Under the pieces are notes generated by a model. The model worked only from the letters and a program-made list of their open reading frames with translations, was not told where the DNA came from and did not search any database. A DNA stretch of 64,000 nt from Paracoccus albus (GTDB lineage Bacteria > Pseudomonadota > Alphaproteobacteria > Rhodobacterales > Rhodobacteraceae). The stretch spans positions 2,688,501 through 2,752,500 of the forward strand of contig NZ_CP115775.1 of assembly GCF_027913035.1 (NCBI RefSeq), written 5' to 3'. The position numbers and the translations under genes were made by a program. The stretch's first letter is position 1; each line of letters starts with the position of its first letter. Below are positions 54,354 through 62,491 of this stretch, in pieces.

Positions 54354-54743
54354 TCAGCCCTGCGGGCCGGGTGCAAGGTCCGGACAGAATTCGTCCCAGA
54401 TTTCGGTCAGGGATCGGTTCGCCACGCGCTCCAGCCGCATTAACACCGCCCGCAACGCCACACCATCACACTGCCCCGCGCATGTGGTCAGGTCGCCAGC
54501 GACATCCGCCAGCGAGGTCAACCCGACCTGTCCGGCCAAACGCGCCAGACGGCCAGCATTTTCCGCAACACGCCGCGGCACCGGATCATCCAGAACCGCT
54601 GACACCGCCAACGCCATCTGTTCCAATGCCTGCTGTATCAGACGTTCAGCCGCGATTTCGCCCAGTTCAAATACAATATCCTGCAGCCGCCTTCGGTCGA
54701 TCACGACCGGTTCGGTGACGGTCATTGCCGCAACAATACCCAT
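54354..54743 (-). CDS. Conserved hypothetical helical protein
   Basis: 129 aa from ATG 54743, with GGAG 6 bases upstream; starts at 54770 or 54725 are alternatives. Mostly helical, rich in Ala, Leu, Arg and Glu: RRRLQDIVFELGEIAAERLI, QQALEQMALAVSAVLDDPVP, AGRLARLAGQVGLTSLADVA, with GDLTTCAGQCDGVALRAVLM giving two cysteines. It recalls four-helix Hpt-like modules, but I see no phospho-histidine motif. Divergent from the carbonic anhydrase gene (140 bp gap), with a candidate microprotein just downstream. Confidence 0.6.
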   Translation of the reverse strand: MGIVAAMTVTEPVVIDRRRLQDIVFELGEIAAERLIQQALEQMALAVSAVLDDPVPRRVAENAGRLARLAGQVGLTSLADVAGDLTTCAGQCDGVALRAVLMRLERVANRSLTEIWDEFCPDLAPGPQG

Positions 54744-54797
54744 GCTCCACTCCGCCTTTTGTGTCCCCACACGCTGGGCAGCATGGCCATAGCCGCT

Positions 54798-54837
54798 TAT
54801 AATATTATTACCCGCAGGCGGAAAATTCGCTCGAATT
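54798..54837 (+). promoter_or_regulatory. Putative carbonic anhydrase promoter with palindrome
   Basis: A TATAAT at 54798-54803 and a perfect AATTCG-CT-CGAATT at 54824-54837, 46 bp before the carbonic anhydrase start. The -10 is only a guess since no good -35 is seen. Confidence 0.3.
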
Positions 54838-54883
54838 CAAGGAAAACACGTCATATCTGTGACACGGGACGAAAGGGACGCCT

Positions 54884-55531
54884 ATGCATAACGCCAAGCT
54901 TCTGCCGCATTACCTCATCAACCGCTACAATGGCTGGCGGGCAACGACATTTGCTGAAAACCGCGCATGGTATGGCCGCCTTGCCGATGAAGGCCAGCGG
55001 CCCCGCGCCATGATCATTTCCTGCTGCGATTCTCGTGTGCATGTCAGCTCGATCTTCGGCGCCGATTCGGGAGAGTTCTTTATTCACCGCAATATCGCCA
55101 ACCTCGTGCCGCCCTATACGCCCGACGGGCAGCAGCACGGCACCTCTGCCGCTGTTGAATATGCCGTGCAGGCGCTGAAGGTCGCGCATGTGATCGTCAT
55201 GGGCCACACGAAATGCGGCGGGGTGGCGGGTTGTCACGCCATGTGTTCGGGCAGCGCACCTGAGCTGGAAGACGAATCCAGCTTCGTCGGCCGCTGGATG
55301 GATATCCTGCGCCCCGGCTATGATCGCATCTCCGGCCTGCCAGAGGGGGAGCAGGTCCCCGCCCTGGAACGTGAAGCCGTCATGGTCTCGCTGGAAAACC
55401 TGATGAGCTTTCCCTTCGTGCGCGAAGCCGTCGAAAGCGGCCATATGAGCCTTCACGGACTGATTCACGACATAGGCGACGGCACGCTGTTCCAGTATGA
55501 TGGCAGCGCCGGGCAGTTCGTGCGCGCCTGA
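54884..55531 (+). CDS. can: Beta-class carbonic anhydrase
   Basis: 215 aa. Interconverts CO2 and bicarbonate for carboxylases and pH balance. Zinc ligands and catalytic dyad are visible: Cys47-x-Asp49-x-Arg51 (IISCCDSRVHV, with an extra Cys48), and His108-x-x-Cys111 (VMGHTKCGGV). LEDESSFVGRWMDILRPGYD and LHGLIHDIGDGTLFQYDG are typical. Start has AAAGGG about 6 bases upstream. Its stop overlaps the MFS start as TGATG, opening a four-gene run with two glycosyltransferases. Confidence 0.97.
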   Translation: MHNAKLLPHYLINRYNGWRATTFAENRAWYGRLADEGQRPRAMIISCCDSRVHVSSIFGADSGEFFIHRNIANLVPPYTPDGQQHGTSAAVEYAVQALKVAHVIVMGHTKCGGVAGCHAMCSGSAPELEDESSFVGRWMDILRPGYDRISGLPEGEQVPALEREAVMVSLENLMSFPFVREAVESGHMSLHGLIHDIGDGTLFQYDGSAGQFVRA

Positions 55532-56718
55532 TGCGTCAATTCACGGCGGGAATCTGGATGCTGGTGCTGGGCTATATGCTCAGCCAGTTCTACCGCGCCT
55601 TCCTTGCCGTGCTCAGCACCGACCTTCGGGCAGAGCTTGGGGCAGCGCCGGGCGACCTTGCCATATCTTCGGGCGTCTGGTTTGTCGCGTTCGCCCTCAT
55701 GCAGATCCCGGTCGGTGGGTGGCTGGACCGGAACGGGCCGCGCAAGACCGCATCCGACATGATGTTCGTCACCGCCGCCGGTGCTGTGGTCTTTGCCATC
55801 GCAACCGCACCGTGGCACCTGCATGTCGCGATGGCGCTGATCGGGATCGGCTGCGCTCCGGCACTGATGGGCGCCTATTACATCTTCGCACACGATTTCC
55901 CGAAGCGTGATTTCGGCACATTGGCGGGCACCTTCGTCGCGGCAGGGGCGCTTGGCAACCTGCTCAGTGCCACGCCCCTCGTCAGCGTGTCAGAGGCGAT
56001 TGGCTGGCGTTCCACACTCTGGCTGATGGTGGGCATCACGCTTGCCGTAGCCATTGGCGAGCGCCTGGTGGTGCGCGACCCTGCGCGGCTGGACAACGCT
56101 CACCCCATCGGCAGGCTGTCCGACATCCTGCGCATCCGGGCGCTGTGGTTCGTCCTGCCGCTTTTCGCGGTCAATTACGGTGTCTCCGCCGCGATCCGGG
56201 GGTTGTGGGCCGGCCCTTATCTCGAAGATGTCTTTGTCGCATCCCCGCAGACCGTCGGCCACGCGACCCTGCTGATGGGCATCACCATGATCCTTGGCAA
56301 CTACTTCGCCGGGCCACTGGTCGGCTGGATCGGTTCGGTCCGGCGCACGATCCTGATCGGCGCGGCAGCCACATTGGCGGTCACGGTGACGCTGTGGCTG
56401 CTGCCCGACAACAGCATGCCGCTCTCCATCCTGCTGCTGGCGCTGATCGGCCTGTCGGGCGCATCCTATGTGTTGCTGATCGCGCATGGCCGCGCTTTTC
56501 TGCCGCCGCATCTGGTCGGTCGGGGCATCACATTCCTGAACATGCTGTCCATCGGCGGCACCGGTATCCTGCAATTCGGCTCTCGCCCCATCTATCAGTG
56601 GACGCTTGCCAATGGCGGGCCGATCGCCGCCTATTCGACGGTCTTCCTGTCCTTCAGCATCCCTCTTGCGATAGGGTTGGCACTGTACTTCCTGACGCCA
56701 GAGGCCCCGAATGACTGA
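55531..56718 (+). CDS. Major facilitator superfamily transporter
   Basis: 395 aa with about 12 hydrophobic segments. The MFS cytosolic loop signature is QIPVGGWLDRNGPRKTASDM between helices 2 and 3. Other segments: GIWMLVLGYMLSQFYRAFLA at the start, IGIGCAPALMGAYYIFAHDF and FVLPLFAVNYGVSAAIRGLW in the middle. Looks like an NNP or oligopeptide-independent drug/anion-type MFS, but substrate cannot be told. One-base overlap with can; its last 8 bases overlap the next glycosyltransferase gene. Confidence 0.92.
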   Translation: MRQFTAGIWMLVLGYMLSQFYRAFLAVLSTDLRAELGAAPGDLAISSGVWFVAFALMQIPVGGWLDRNGPRKTASDMMFVTAAGAVVFAIATAPWHLHVAMALIGIGCAPALMGAYYIFAHDFPKRDFGTLAGTFVAAGALGNLLSATPLVSVSEAIGWRSTLWLMVGITLAVAIGERLVVRDPARLDNAHPIGRLSDILRIRALWFVLPLFAVNYGVSAAIRGLWAGPYLEDVFVASPQTVGHATLLMGITMILGNYFAGPLVGWIGSVRRTILIGAAATLAVTVTLWLLPDNSMPLSILLLALIGLSGASYVLLIAHGRAFLPPHLVGRGITFLNMLSIGGTGILQFGSRPIYQWTLANGGPIAAYSTVFLSFSIPLAIGLALYFLTPEAPND

Positions 56719-57751
56719 ACCGAACGAGATTGAGGTCGTCGCCCCCAACCTGAAACGCCGTTTGTCAGGCGTGACGGCCACCGTGGTGCGGCTGATCCCG
56801 GCTCAGGCTGGCATGATCGGGATCACCACGACCGGGCCGGGCCTGCCGCCGGAACTGCCGCATATCACGTTGGCACAGGCCGCGCGCCTGCCGCGCAACC
56901 GCTGGCGGGTCTGGCATTCGCGGCGCAATACGGAAATGGCGCTTGGGCTGATCTTCCGGCGCCTGCTGGGGCGGAGATACAAGCTGCTGTTCACCTCTGC
57001 CGCGCAGCGTCATCATACCGGTTTCACCAAATGGCTGATCCGCCAGCAGGACGCGCTGATCGCCACATCGCCCAAAGCCGCATCCTATCTGGAGCGTGAG
57101 GCAAAGGTCATCCTGCACGGCGTCGATACAAACGTCTTCCGCCCCGCAGAGGATAAACAGGCCCTTCGCCGCGAATTGGACCTCGACCCGGATGCCGTGC
57201 TGATCGGCTGTTTCGGACGGGTGCGGGCGCAGAAGGGTGTCGATCTCCTGGTGGGCGCGGCACTGGCGCTGTTTCACGCGCATCCGAAAGCGCAGCTTGT
57301 GTTTACCGGCCGGATCACGCGCGACAATCAGGATTTCGTGGATGATCTGCAAAAGCAGATCGGGGCGGCAGGTCTGACCGACCGCATCCATTTCCTTGGC
57401 GAACTGCCGTGGGAAGATGTCGTGCGTCATTATCAGGCGATGGACCTGTTCGTCGCGCCCGCCAGATGGGAGGGCTTTGGCCTGACGCCGCTAGAGGCGA
57501 TGGCCTGCGCCGTCCCCGTCGTCGCCACCCGCGTCGGCGCCTTCGAGACCCTGATAAAGGACGGCGAAACCGGCAGCCTCGTGCCAGCCGACGATCAGGA
57601 TGCACTGACCGCCGCCATCAGAGACTGGCTGCAAAACCCGGACAAGCGACAGGCCGCCGGCCGCGCCGCGCTGAACCATGTCCGCCAGAACCACGATATC
57701 GAGGGCGAGGCCCGTGCCATCGTCGACACCTACCGCGAGCTTCTGGCGTGA
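56711..57751 (+). CDS. lpcC: GT4 glycosyltransferase, LpcC-like LPS core mannosyltransferase
   Basis: 346 aa GT-B enzyme. Motifs: VWHSRRNTEMALGLIFRRLL, DALIATSPKAASYLEREAKV, ILHGVDTNVFRPAEDKQALR, GCFGRVRAQKGVDLLVGAAL and the donor-site PARWEGFGLTPLEAMACAVP (ExE). The N-terminus NEIEVVAPNLKRRLSGVTAT matches LpcC-like enzymes of Rhizobiales and Rhodobacterales that transfer mannose to the LPS inner core. Overlaps the MFS gene by 8 bp and the next gene as GTGA, so the four genes are coupled. The donor sugar is inferred from the family. Confidence 0.85.
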   Translation: MTEPNEIEVVAPNLKRRLSGVTATVVRLIPAQAGMIGITTTGPGLPPELPHITLAQAARLPRNRWRVWHSRRNTEMALGLIFRRLLGRRYKLLFTSAAQRHHTGFTKWLIRQQDALIATSPKAASYLEREAKVILHGVDTNVFRPAEDKQALRRELDLDPDAVLIGCFGRVRAQKGVDLLVGAALALFHAHPKAQLVFTGRITRDNQDFVDDLQKQIGAAGLTDRIHFLGELPWEDVVRHYQAMDLFVAPARWEGFGLTPLEAMACAVPVVATRVGAFETLIKDGETGSLVPADDQDALTAAIRDWLQNPDKRQAAGRAALNHVRQNHDIEGEARAIVDTYRELLA

Positions 57752-58374
57752 CGCCCCTGCGCTTCTATATCGCCCGCCTGCTGCGGAACGAGGATATGCT
57801 GGCCACTCTCTCGGTCCGGCAATCCGCCCTTCTGGCAGCTCTGAAAGGCAAGACCGTGGCGCTTGTCGGCAATGCCCGCGCACTGTCCGACGGCAATAAG
57901 GGCGCAGAGATCGACGCCCATGACATCGTCATCCGCATCAACCTCGCCCCCATGCCGTCTCCCGAAAGCCACGGCACCCGCACGGATTGGCTTGGCCTCG
58001 CAACCCGCCTGCCCAGGGCCGAGCGCAAGCGTATCCAACCCGGCCGCATCCTGTGGATGTCGCACAAACGCAAACGCCTGGACCACCGCAGCGCCCATTC
58101 GCAAGGTTTCTATATGCACCCGCTTGAGGATTACGAGGCACTCAGGGAAAAGATCGGCGCACAGCCCACCACCGGCGCGCTGCTGATCGCACTACTGCTG
58201 AAATCGGAACTCGCCCGGCTGGACCTCTACGGCTTCGATTTCTTCGCCTCAAAATCCCTGTCCGGCAGCCGCTCCGCCGATCAGGTGCCGCATGATTTCG
58301 GCTCGGAAGCAGAGTGGGTGGAAGGTTTGATAGCAGCCGAGCCGCGCCTGCATTTGCATCGGTTGGGGTCGTGA
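57748..58374 (+). CDS. GT29-type glycosyltransferase (sialyltransferase fold)
   Basis: 208 aa from a GTG overlapping the lpcC stop as GTGA. It shows the order of GT29 sialylmotifs: motif L at about 36-68 (KTVALVGNARALSDGNKGAE, then IDAHDIVIRINLAP), motif S with PTTGALLIALLL and LDLYGFDFF (140-165), and motif VS His182-x4-Glu187 (VPHDFGSEAE). These match animal-type sialyltransferases rather than classic bacterial ones. No signal peptide, so it works in the cytosol, likely on LPS core or O-antigen precursors. The donor could be CMP-sialic acid, Kdo or another sugar nucleotide. Confidence 0.75.
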   Translation: MTPLRFYIARLLRNEDMLATLSVRQSALLAALKGKTVALVGNARALSDGNKGAEIDAHDIVIRINLAPMPSPESHGTRTDWLGLATRLPRAERKRIQPGRILWMSHKRKRLDHRSAHSQGFYMHPLEDYEALREKIGAQPTTGALLIALLLKSELARLDLYGFDFFASKSLSGSRSADQVPHDFGSEAEWVEGLIAAEPRLHLHRLGS

Positions 58375-58428
58375 CACCGGATGACAGATGAGAGCCCATC
58401 TGGCATCCGCCAATAACAGGACAACTAC

Positions 58429-58989
58429 ATGGAAATTTGGTTCATTCTTCTTGTGCTCGTAGCTGTTTGCGCGCGGGCGTTACGAGGAAAGCGGTCACCT
58501 CACAAGAAAGTCCATAGCGGCAGCTTGCCCTCCTTCGAAAAGAAGAGCGCAAGCCCGCCTCCTGCAAGAACAGTAATTCGAGGGGCCGCCTATGTTATTG
58601 ATGGAGATACCGTGGTTATCCAACGAACCCAAGTGCGCTTGTTTGGCATTGATGCCCCCGAGCTAGAACACCCTTACGGAAGGCAAGCCAAATGGGCATT
58701 GGTTTCATTATGCAAGGGGAAGAAGGTCAGTGCAGAAATTGTCGCAATAGACGATCACGGTCGAACCGTTGCCCGATGCTATCTTGAAAATGGCGGCGAC
58801 CTCTCGGCCGAAATGGTCAAGCTTGGCCTAGCTATCGACTGGCCTAAACACTCAGGCGGCAAGTATAGTTCATTGGAAATCCCTGGCGTGAGGAAAAAGC
58901 TTTGGCTCGCTGACGCTCGGCAAAAAGGCCGAATGCACGTTTGGGAACAATACGAAGCAAGAAAACACGCTGCTGCGAAACTGAAGTAG
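58429..58989 (+). CDS. Thermonuclease-family (SNase) protein with N-terminal membrane anchor
   Basis: 186 aa. N-terminal hydrophobic segment (MEIWFILLVLVAVCARALRG) as signal or anchor, a basic linker, then an SNase OB-fold: YVIDGDTVVIQRTQVRLFGI, DAPELEHPYGRQAKWALVSL and DDHGRTVARCYLENG, with the calcium and catalytic residues Asp, Arg, Glu and Arg in place. It probably cuts DNA or RNA outside the cytosol. Base composition is near 50 percent GC with AGA, GGA and CGA codons unlike its neighbours, which points to recent transfer. It lies 54 bp beyond the GT29 gene. Confidence 0.9.
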   Translation: MEIWFILLVLVAVCARALRGKRSPHKKVHSGSLPSFEKKSASPPPARTVIRGAAYVIDGDTVVIQRTQVRLFGIDAPELEHPYGRQAKWALVSLCKGKKVSAEIVAIDDHGRTVARCYLENGGDLSAEMVKLGLAIDWPKHSGGKYSSLEIPGVRKKLWLADARQKGRMHVWEQYEARKHAAAKLK

Positions 58990-59022
58990 CTGGCGGCCTT
59001 GTTCCGCATAACCGCCACCCCA

Positions 59023-59051
59023 AACAAAAGCCCCGCAAGACATCGCGGGGC
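59023..59051 (-). terminator. Rho-independent terminator of pheT
   Basis: Stem GCCCCGC/GCGGGGC with an 8-base loop; on the minus strand it is followed by TTTTGTTTG. Lies 23 bp past the pheT stop. It may also end the plus-strand nuclease transcript. Confidence 0.85.
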
Positions 59052-59074
59052 CTCCCTCTCACATCCACAAGCCC

Positions 59075-61480
59075 TTAACTCCGCAGCACGCCGCCGACAG
59101 CCTTCGCAACCTTCTCTACGATCTTCGCAGAGACCGCTTCGATATCGGCATCGGTCAGCGTCTTGTCGCGCGGCTGCAACCGGGCGGTGATCGCGACCGA
59201 CTTCTTGCCCGCGCCCATCTGCGCCTCGGCCTTGTCGCCGGTGAACTGGTCAAAGACGCGAACATCCTCGATCAGCGCCTTGTCGGCACCCGCAGCGGCA
59301 TTCACCAGTTTCAACGCCTCGACATCCTTATCGACGACGAAGGCAAAGTCACGCTCCACCGCTTGCAGGGCCGAGGCATCAAGCGCCGAGCGGGTCGGCG
59401 TGCTGGATTTCGGCAGCGGCACATTCGGGATGTGAACGGTAAAGGCAACTGCCGGGCCTTTCACATCCATCTCTCGCAGAATCTTTGGGTGAACCTCGCC
59501 GAATGTCGCCAGACGGTTCGGGCCAAGCTGGATATTGCCCGACCGGCCCGGATGCCACCAGCCGTCCAGCTTGCGGTCGATCTGGAACTTTGCTGGAGCG
59601 CCAATGGCCGCCAGCACCGCCTCTGCATCCGCCTTGGCGTCATAGACATCGACCGGACGGCGCGAGCCAAAGGGATCGCGCGGCGCGACCGAGCCGACCA
59701 GCAGGCCGGTCAGGCACAGGGCCTGCTCTCCCGGCTCGCCACCCGAAAAGACCGGCCCGCATTCGAACAGCGCCAGATCGGCAAAGCCGCGCGCCTGATT
59801 ACGCGCCGCCGCCGCCAGCAGGCCCGGCAGCAAATCCGGGCGCATATGCGTCATCTCGGATGAGATCGGATTGTCCACGCGCACCGCATCATCGCCACCA
59901 CCGAACAGCGCGGCGGCCTTCTGGTCAATGAAACTATAGGTCACACATTCATTGTAGCCCAGTTGCGCCGCCATCCGCCGCGCCGTCTTTTCGCGGCGCT
60001 GCAGGGGCGTCAGAACCGGCAGCGGGACACCCGGCTGCGGCCGCGCCATCGGCTGACCGACCAGACGGGTCAGGCTGGCCACCCGCGCGATCTCCTCGAT
60101 CAGGTCGGCCTCGCCCAGCACATCCGGGCGCCAGCTTGGCACATGGGCCTTGTCGCCCTCCATCTCGAAGCCCAAAGCCTCCAGCGTCTGGCGCTGCACA
60201 GCGTCGTCGATCTCCATGCCGACAAGGCTGACGACGCGGTTCGTATCCAGCCAGTAACTGCGCGAGTGGTCCGGCACCGCACCCGCCGTCACCGGCCCCG
60301 ACGCCTCGCCACCGCAAAGATGCAGCACCATCTGCGTTGCCAGATCAAGACCCGGTAGCGTGAACTCCGGGTCAACGCCGCGCTCGAAACGGTAGCGCGC
60401 GTCTGAATTGATCTTCAGCGCCCGCCCCGTCGCAGCCGTGCTGATCGGGTCGAAATAGGCGGCCTCGATGAACACGTCCGTGGTATCATCCTGAGAACCC
60501 GACGCCGCGCCACCCATCACGCCGGCAATGGATTCCACGCCATTGTCATCACAGATCACCACCGCACCTTCCGGCAGGGTGTATTCCTTGTCATCAAGTG
60601 CGACCAGCTTTTCGCCCGCCTTCGCCGCGCGCAGGCGCAAATCACCCGTCACCTTGCTGACGTCAAAGACATGCAGCGGGCGATTCAGGTCATAGGTGAA
60701 GTAATTCGTGATATCGACCAGTGTGTTGATCGGACGCAGCCCGATGGCGCGCAGCCGCTTCTGCATCCAGTCCGGAGACGGCCCGTTCGTCAGGCCCCGC
60801 ACCACGCGGCCCGAGAAGAAGGGCGCTTTCGCGGCAATATCAGCGTCAATCATGACATTGACCGGGCTGGCGAATTTCGCCTCGATATTCGCCTCAGCAA
60901 GTGGTTTCAGGCTGCCCAGACCCCGCGCCGCCAGATCACGGGCGATACCGCGCACCCCAAGCGCATCGGGCCGGTTCGGCGTGATCGCAATGTCGAAAAC
61001 CGGGTCGATCTTGTCAGGCGCATTCACAGCCAGCCAGTCGGTGAACTTTTGCCCAACCTCACCAGAGGGCAGCTCGATGATGCCATCATGCTCATCGCTC
61101 AGCTCAAGCTCACGCTCAGACGCCATCATGCCGTGGCTTTCGACGCCGCGGATCTTGCCGACGCTCAGGGTTGTGTCGATGCCGGGAACGTAGTCACCCG
61201 GCTTCGCCAGCACCCCGATCAGCCCGGCCTTCGCATTGGGCGCACCGCAAACGATCTGCTTCTCACCCTCATCGGTTTCCACACGCAGCACCCGCAGCCG
61301 GTCCGCATCGGGATGCTGCTCGGCAGAGGTGACTTTCGCGATGGTAAACCCGTCCAGCTTCGCGGCGGGGTCGATGATCTCTTCGACCTCCAGCCCAAGA
61401 TCGGTCAGAACCCGTCCGATCTCTTCGACAGAGGCGTCGGTTTCCAGATGATCCTTCAGCCAGGACAAGGTGAATTTCAT
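59075..61480 (-). CDS. pheT: Phenylalanyl-tRNA synthetase beta subunit
   Basis: 801 aa. Forms the alpha2beta2 PheRS. Domains in order: N-terminal FTLSWLKDHLETDASVEEIG, tRNA-binding OB fold (about 40-150, KVTSAEQHPDADRLRVLRVE, QIVCGAPNAKAGLIG), B3/B4 editing region (VDITNYFTYDLNRPLHVFD), B5 (HVPSWRPDVLGEADLIEEIA), catalytic-like core, and C-terminal FDX-ACB (ERDFAFVVDKDVEALKLVNA, GADKALIEDVRVFDQFTG). pheS is not upstream; a membrane protein gene is, 166 bp away. Confidence 0.98.
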   Translation of the reverse strand: MKFTLSWLKDHLETDASVEEIGRVLTDLGLEVEEIIDPAAKLDGFTIAKVTSAEQHPDADRLRVLRVETDEGEKQIVCGAPNAKAGLIGVLAKPGDYVPGIDTTLSVGKIRGVESHGMMASERELELSDEHDGIIELPSGEVGQKFTDWLAVNAPDKIDPVFDIAITPNRPDALGVRGIARDLAARGLGSLKPLAEANIEAKFASPVNVMIDADIAAKAPFFSGRVVRGLTNGPSPDWMQKRLRAIGLRPINTLVDITNYFTYDLNRPLHVFDVSKVTGDLRLRAAKAGEKLVALDDKEYTLPEGAVVICDDNGVESIAGVMGGAASGSQDDTTDVFIEAAYFDPISTAATGRALKINSDARYRFERGVDPEFTLPGLDLATQMVLHLCGGEASGPVTAGAVPDHSRSYWLDTNRVVSLVGMEIDDAVQRQTLEALGFEMEGDKAHVPSWRPDVLGEADLIEEIARVASLTRLVGQPMARPQPGVPLPVLTPLQRREKTARRMAAQLGYNECVTYSFIDQKAAALFGGGDDAVRVDNPISSEMTHMRPDLLPGLLAAAARNQARGFADLALFECGPVFSGGEPGEQALCLTGLLVGSVAPRDPFGSRRPVDVYDAKADAEAVLAAIGAPAKFQIDRKLDGWWHPGRSGNIQLGPNRLATFGEVHPKILREMDVKGPAVAFTVHIPNVPLPKSSTPTRSALDASALQAVERDFAFVVDKDVEALKLVNAAAGADKALIEDVRVFDQFTGDKAEAQMGAGKKSVAITARLQPRDKTLTDADIEAVSAKIVEKVAKAVGGVLRS

Positions 61481-61590
61481 GTCTGCGTTCCCATGCGTTT
61501 CGGGCCGTTATCGGTTGGCGCTGACTTAAACCAAGACGCGGCGGAAGAACAGGGCCGCGCAAGCCGCGTGGCGGGCCGGCGTATCTGCAG

Positions 61591-61622
61591 CATATATACG
61601 GGTTTCATACGCGATATATACG
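61591..61622 (-). promoter_or_regulatory. Direct repeat upstream of pheT
   Basis: Two CGTATATAT units (minus strand) whose starts are 22 bp apart, about two helical turns, 111-142 bp before the pheT start. A related CGTATATACG palindrome is at 39610-39619. Could be a promoter element or a regulator site; no known consensus is matched. Confidence 0.35.
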
Positions 61623-61646
61623 AATTGCGCAGGCGGTTCTTAAGGC

Positions 61647-62132
61647 TCAGGTAAACAGCCCGATGGTGGCAAAAATCGCGCCCGCCACCAGCCATGCGGC
61701 TTTGTTCTGCCGCGCCGCGGCCCCAATCGCCAGACAGGGCACCGCCAGAAACCACGGCCAATGCGCCGCCATCCCTGCCGACAACCCCTCCATCTGCGAA
61801 GGCGCGATGAGCGCCAGAAAATAGCTTATGGCAGCCAGAAAGCCAAAGTAGCAGGCGGTCCCGATTCCCAGTTCAAGCACCTGCCGCTCGGCCTTCTGAG
61901 TGTTCCAGAAATAGCTGCCCCGCAGATGTCCCCGCGTCAGCGTAATCAGCGTGACGATCAGAAAACAGAATGCAGAAATCCCCAGCACAGGCAGCAAAAA
62001 AGCCCGCGTGATCGCGCTTGCGGCTGTCGCCCCGCGTTCAACCGAAACAGCATCGACAAGCCCGAAAAGGCTGATCGACGTCATGAAAGCGATTGCATAA
62101 AGGGTCAGCGTCGTGTGCTTTGTATCGGTCAT
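61647..62132 (-). CDS. Small polytopic membrane protein
   Basis: 161 aa from ATG 62132 (AGGA 7 bases upstream); ATG 62153 is an alternative. About four or five transmembrane helices: LTLYAIAFMTSISLFGLVDA, AFLLPVLGISAFCFLIVTLI, LGIGTACYFGFLAAISYFLA, MAAHWPWFLAVPCLAIGAAA and a C-terminal WLVAGAIFATIGLF. No known motif. It is transcribed toward pheT and could be cotranscribed with it. Family not recognised. Confidence 0.7.
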   Translation of the reverse strand: MTDTKHTTLTLYAIAFMTSISLFGLVDAVSVERGATAASAITRAFLLPVLGISAFCFLIVTLITLTRGHLRGSYFWNTQKAERQVLELGIGTACYFGFLAAISYFLALIAPSQMEGLSAGMAAHWPWFLAVPCLAIGAAARQNKAAWLVAGAIFATIGLFT

Positions 62133-62250
62133 GCGGGCGTCCTGTTCGTGCAAGTGCTGGCGAGTCGCCTTTAAGGATAGCCTGCCGTTGTTTCACTGTC
62201 ATCAGACGCGAGCAGGAGGTAACGAAAGGGTCAGTTTGCAACAGGATCAG

Positions 62251-62475
62251 ATGCAGGAATTGCTGGTCTTCATCTGCGTGCCTCCTATTTGCGCGACAGT
62301 TATTTATCTGTGGTATCTGGCCCGCAATTCACTCGAAGCGAAGGTCATTGTCGTCTTTCTCTGGCTGACCGCACTGAGCATAAGTGTGGTTCTCGGCGGC
62401 TCATACATCCTCGTGATGGGCAGCGCCTCTGCCCTGATGGCGCTGTTCATCTTTGTCAGGCTGTGGAAGTTCTGA
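62251..62475 (+). CDS. Small membrane protein
   Basis: 74 aa from ATG 62251; a TTG at 62236 (AAGGG 5 bases upstream) would add five residues and has the better ribosome-binding site. Three hydrophobic stretches: LLVFICVPPICATVIYLWYL, VIVVFLWLTALSISVVLGGS and MGSASALMALFIFVRLWKF. Function unknown. It is divergent from the preceding membrane protein gene. Coding status rests on the membrane pattern and the ribosome-binding sequence. Confidence 0.55.
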   Translation: MQELLVFICVPPICATVIYLWYLARNSLEAKVIVVFLWLTALSISVVLGGSYILVMGSASALMALFIFVRLWKF

Positions 62476-62491
62476 GCAGCCGCGCAGCGCC

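Noticed and set aside
61481..61646. Possible tRNA or leader RNA in the pheT upstream gap
   Set aside because: No cloverleaf or anticodon stem could be drawn and no Phe-rich leader peptide is seen.
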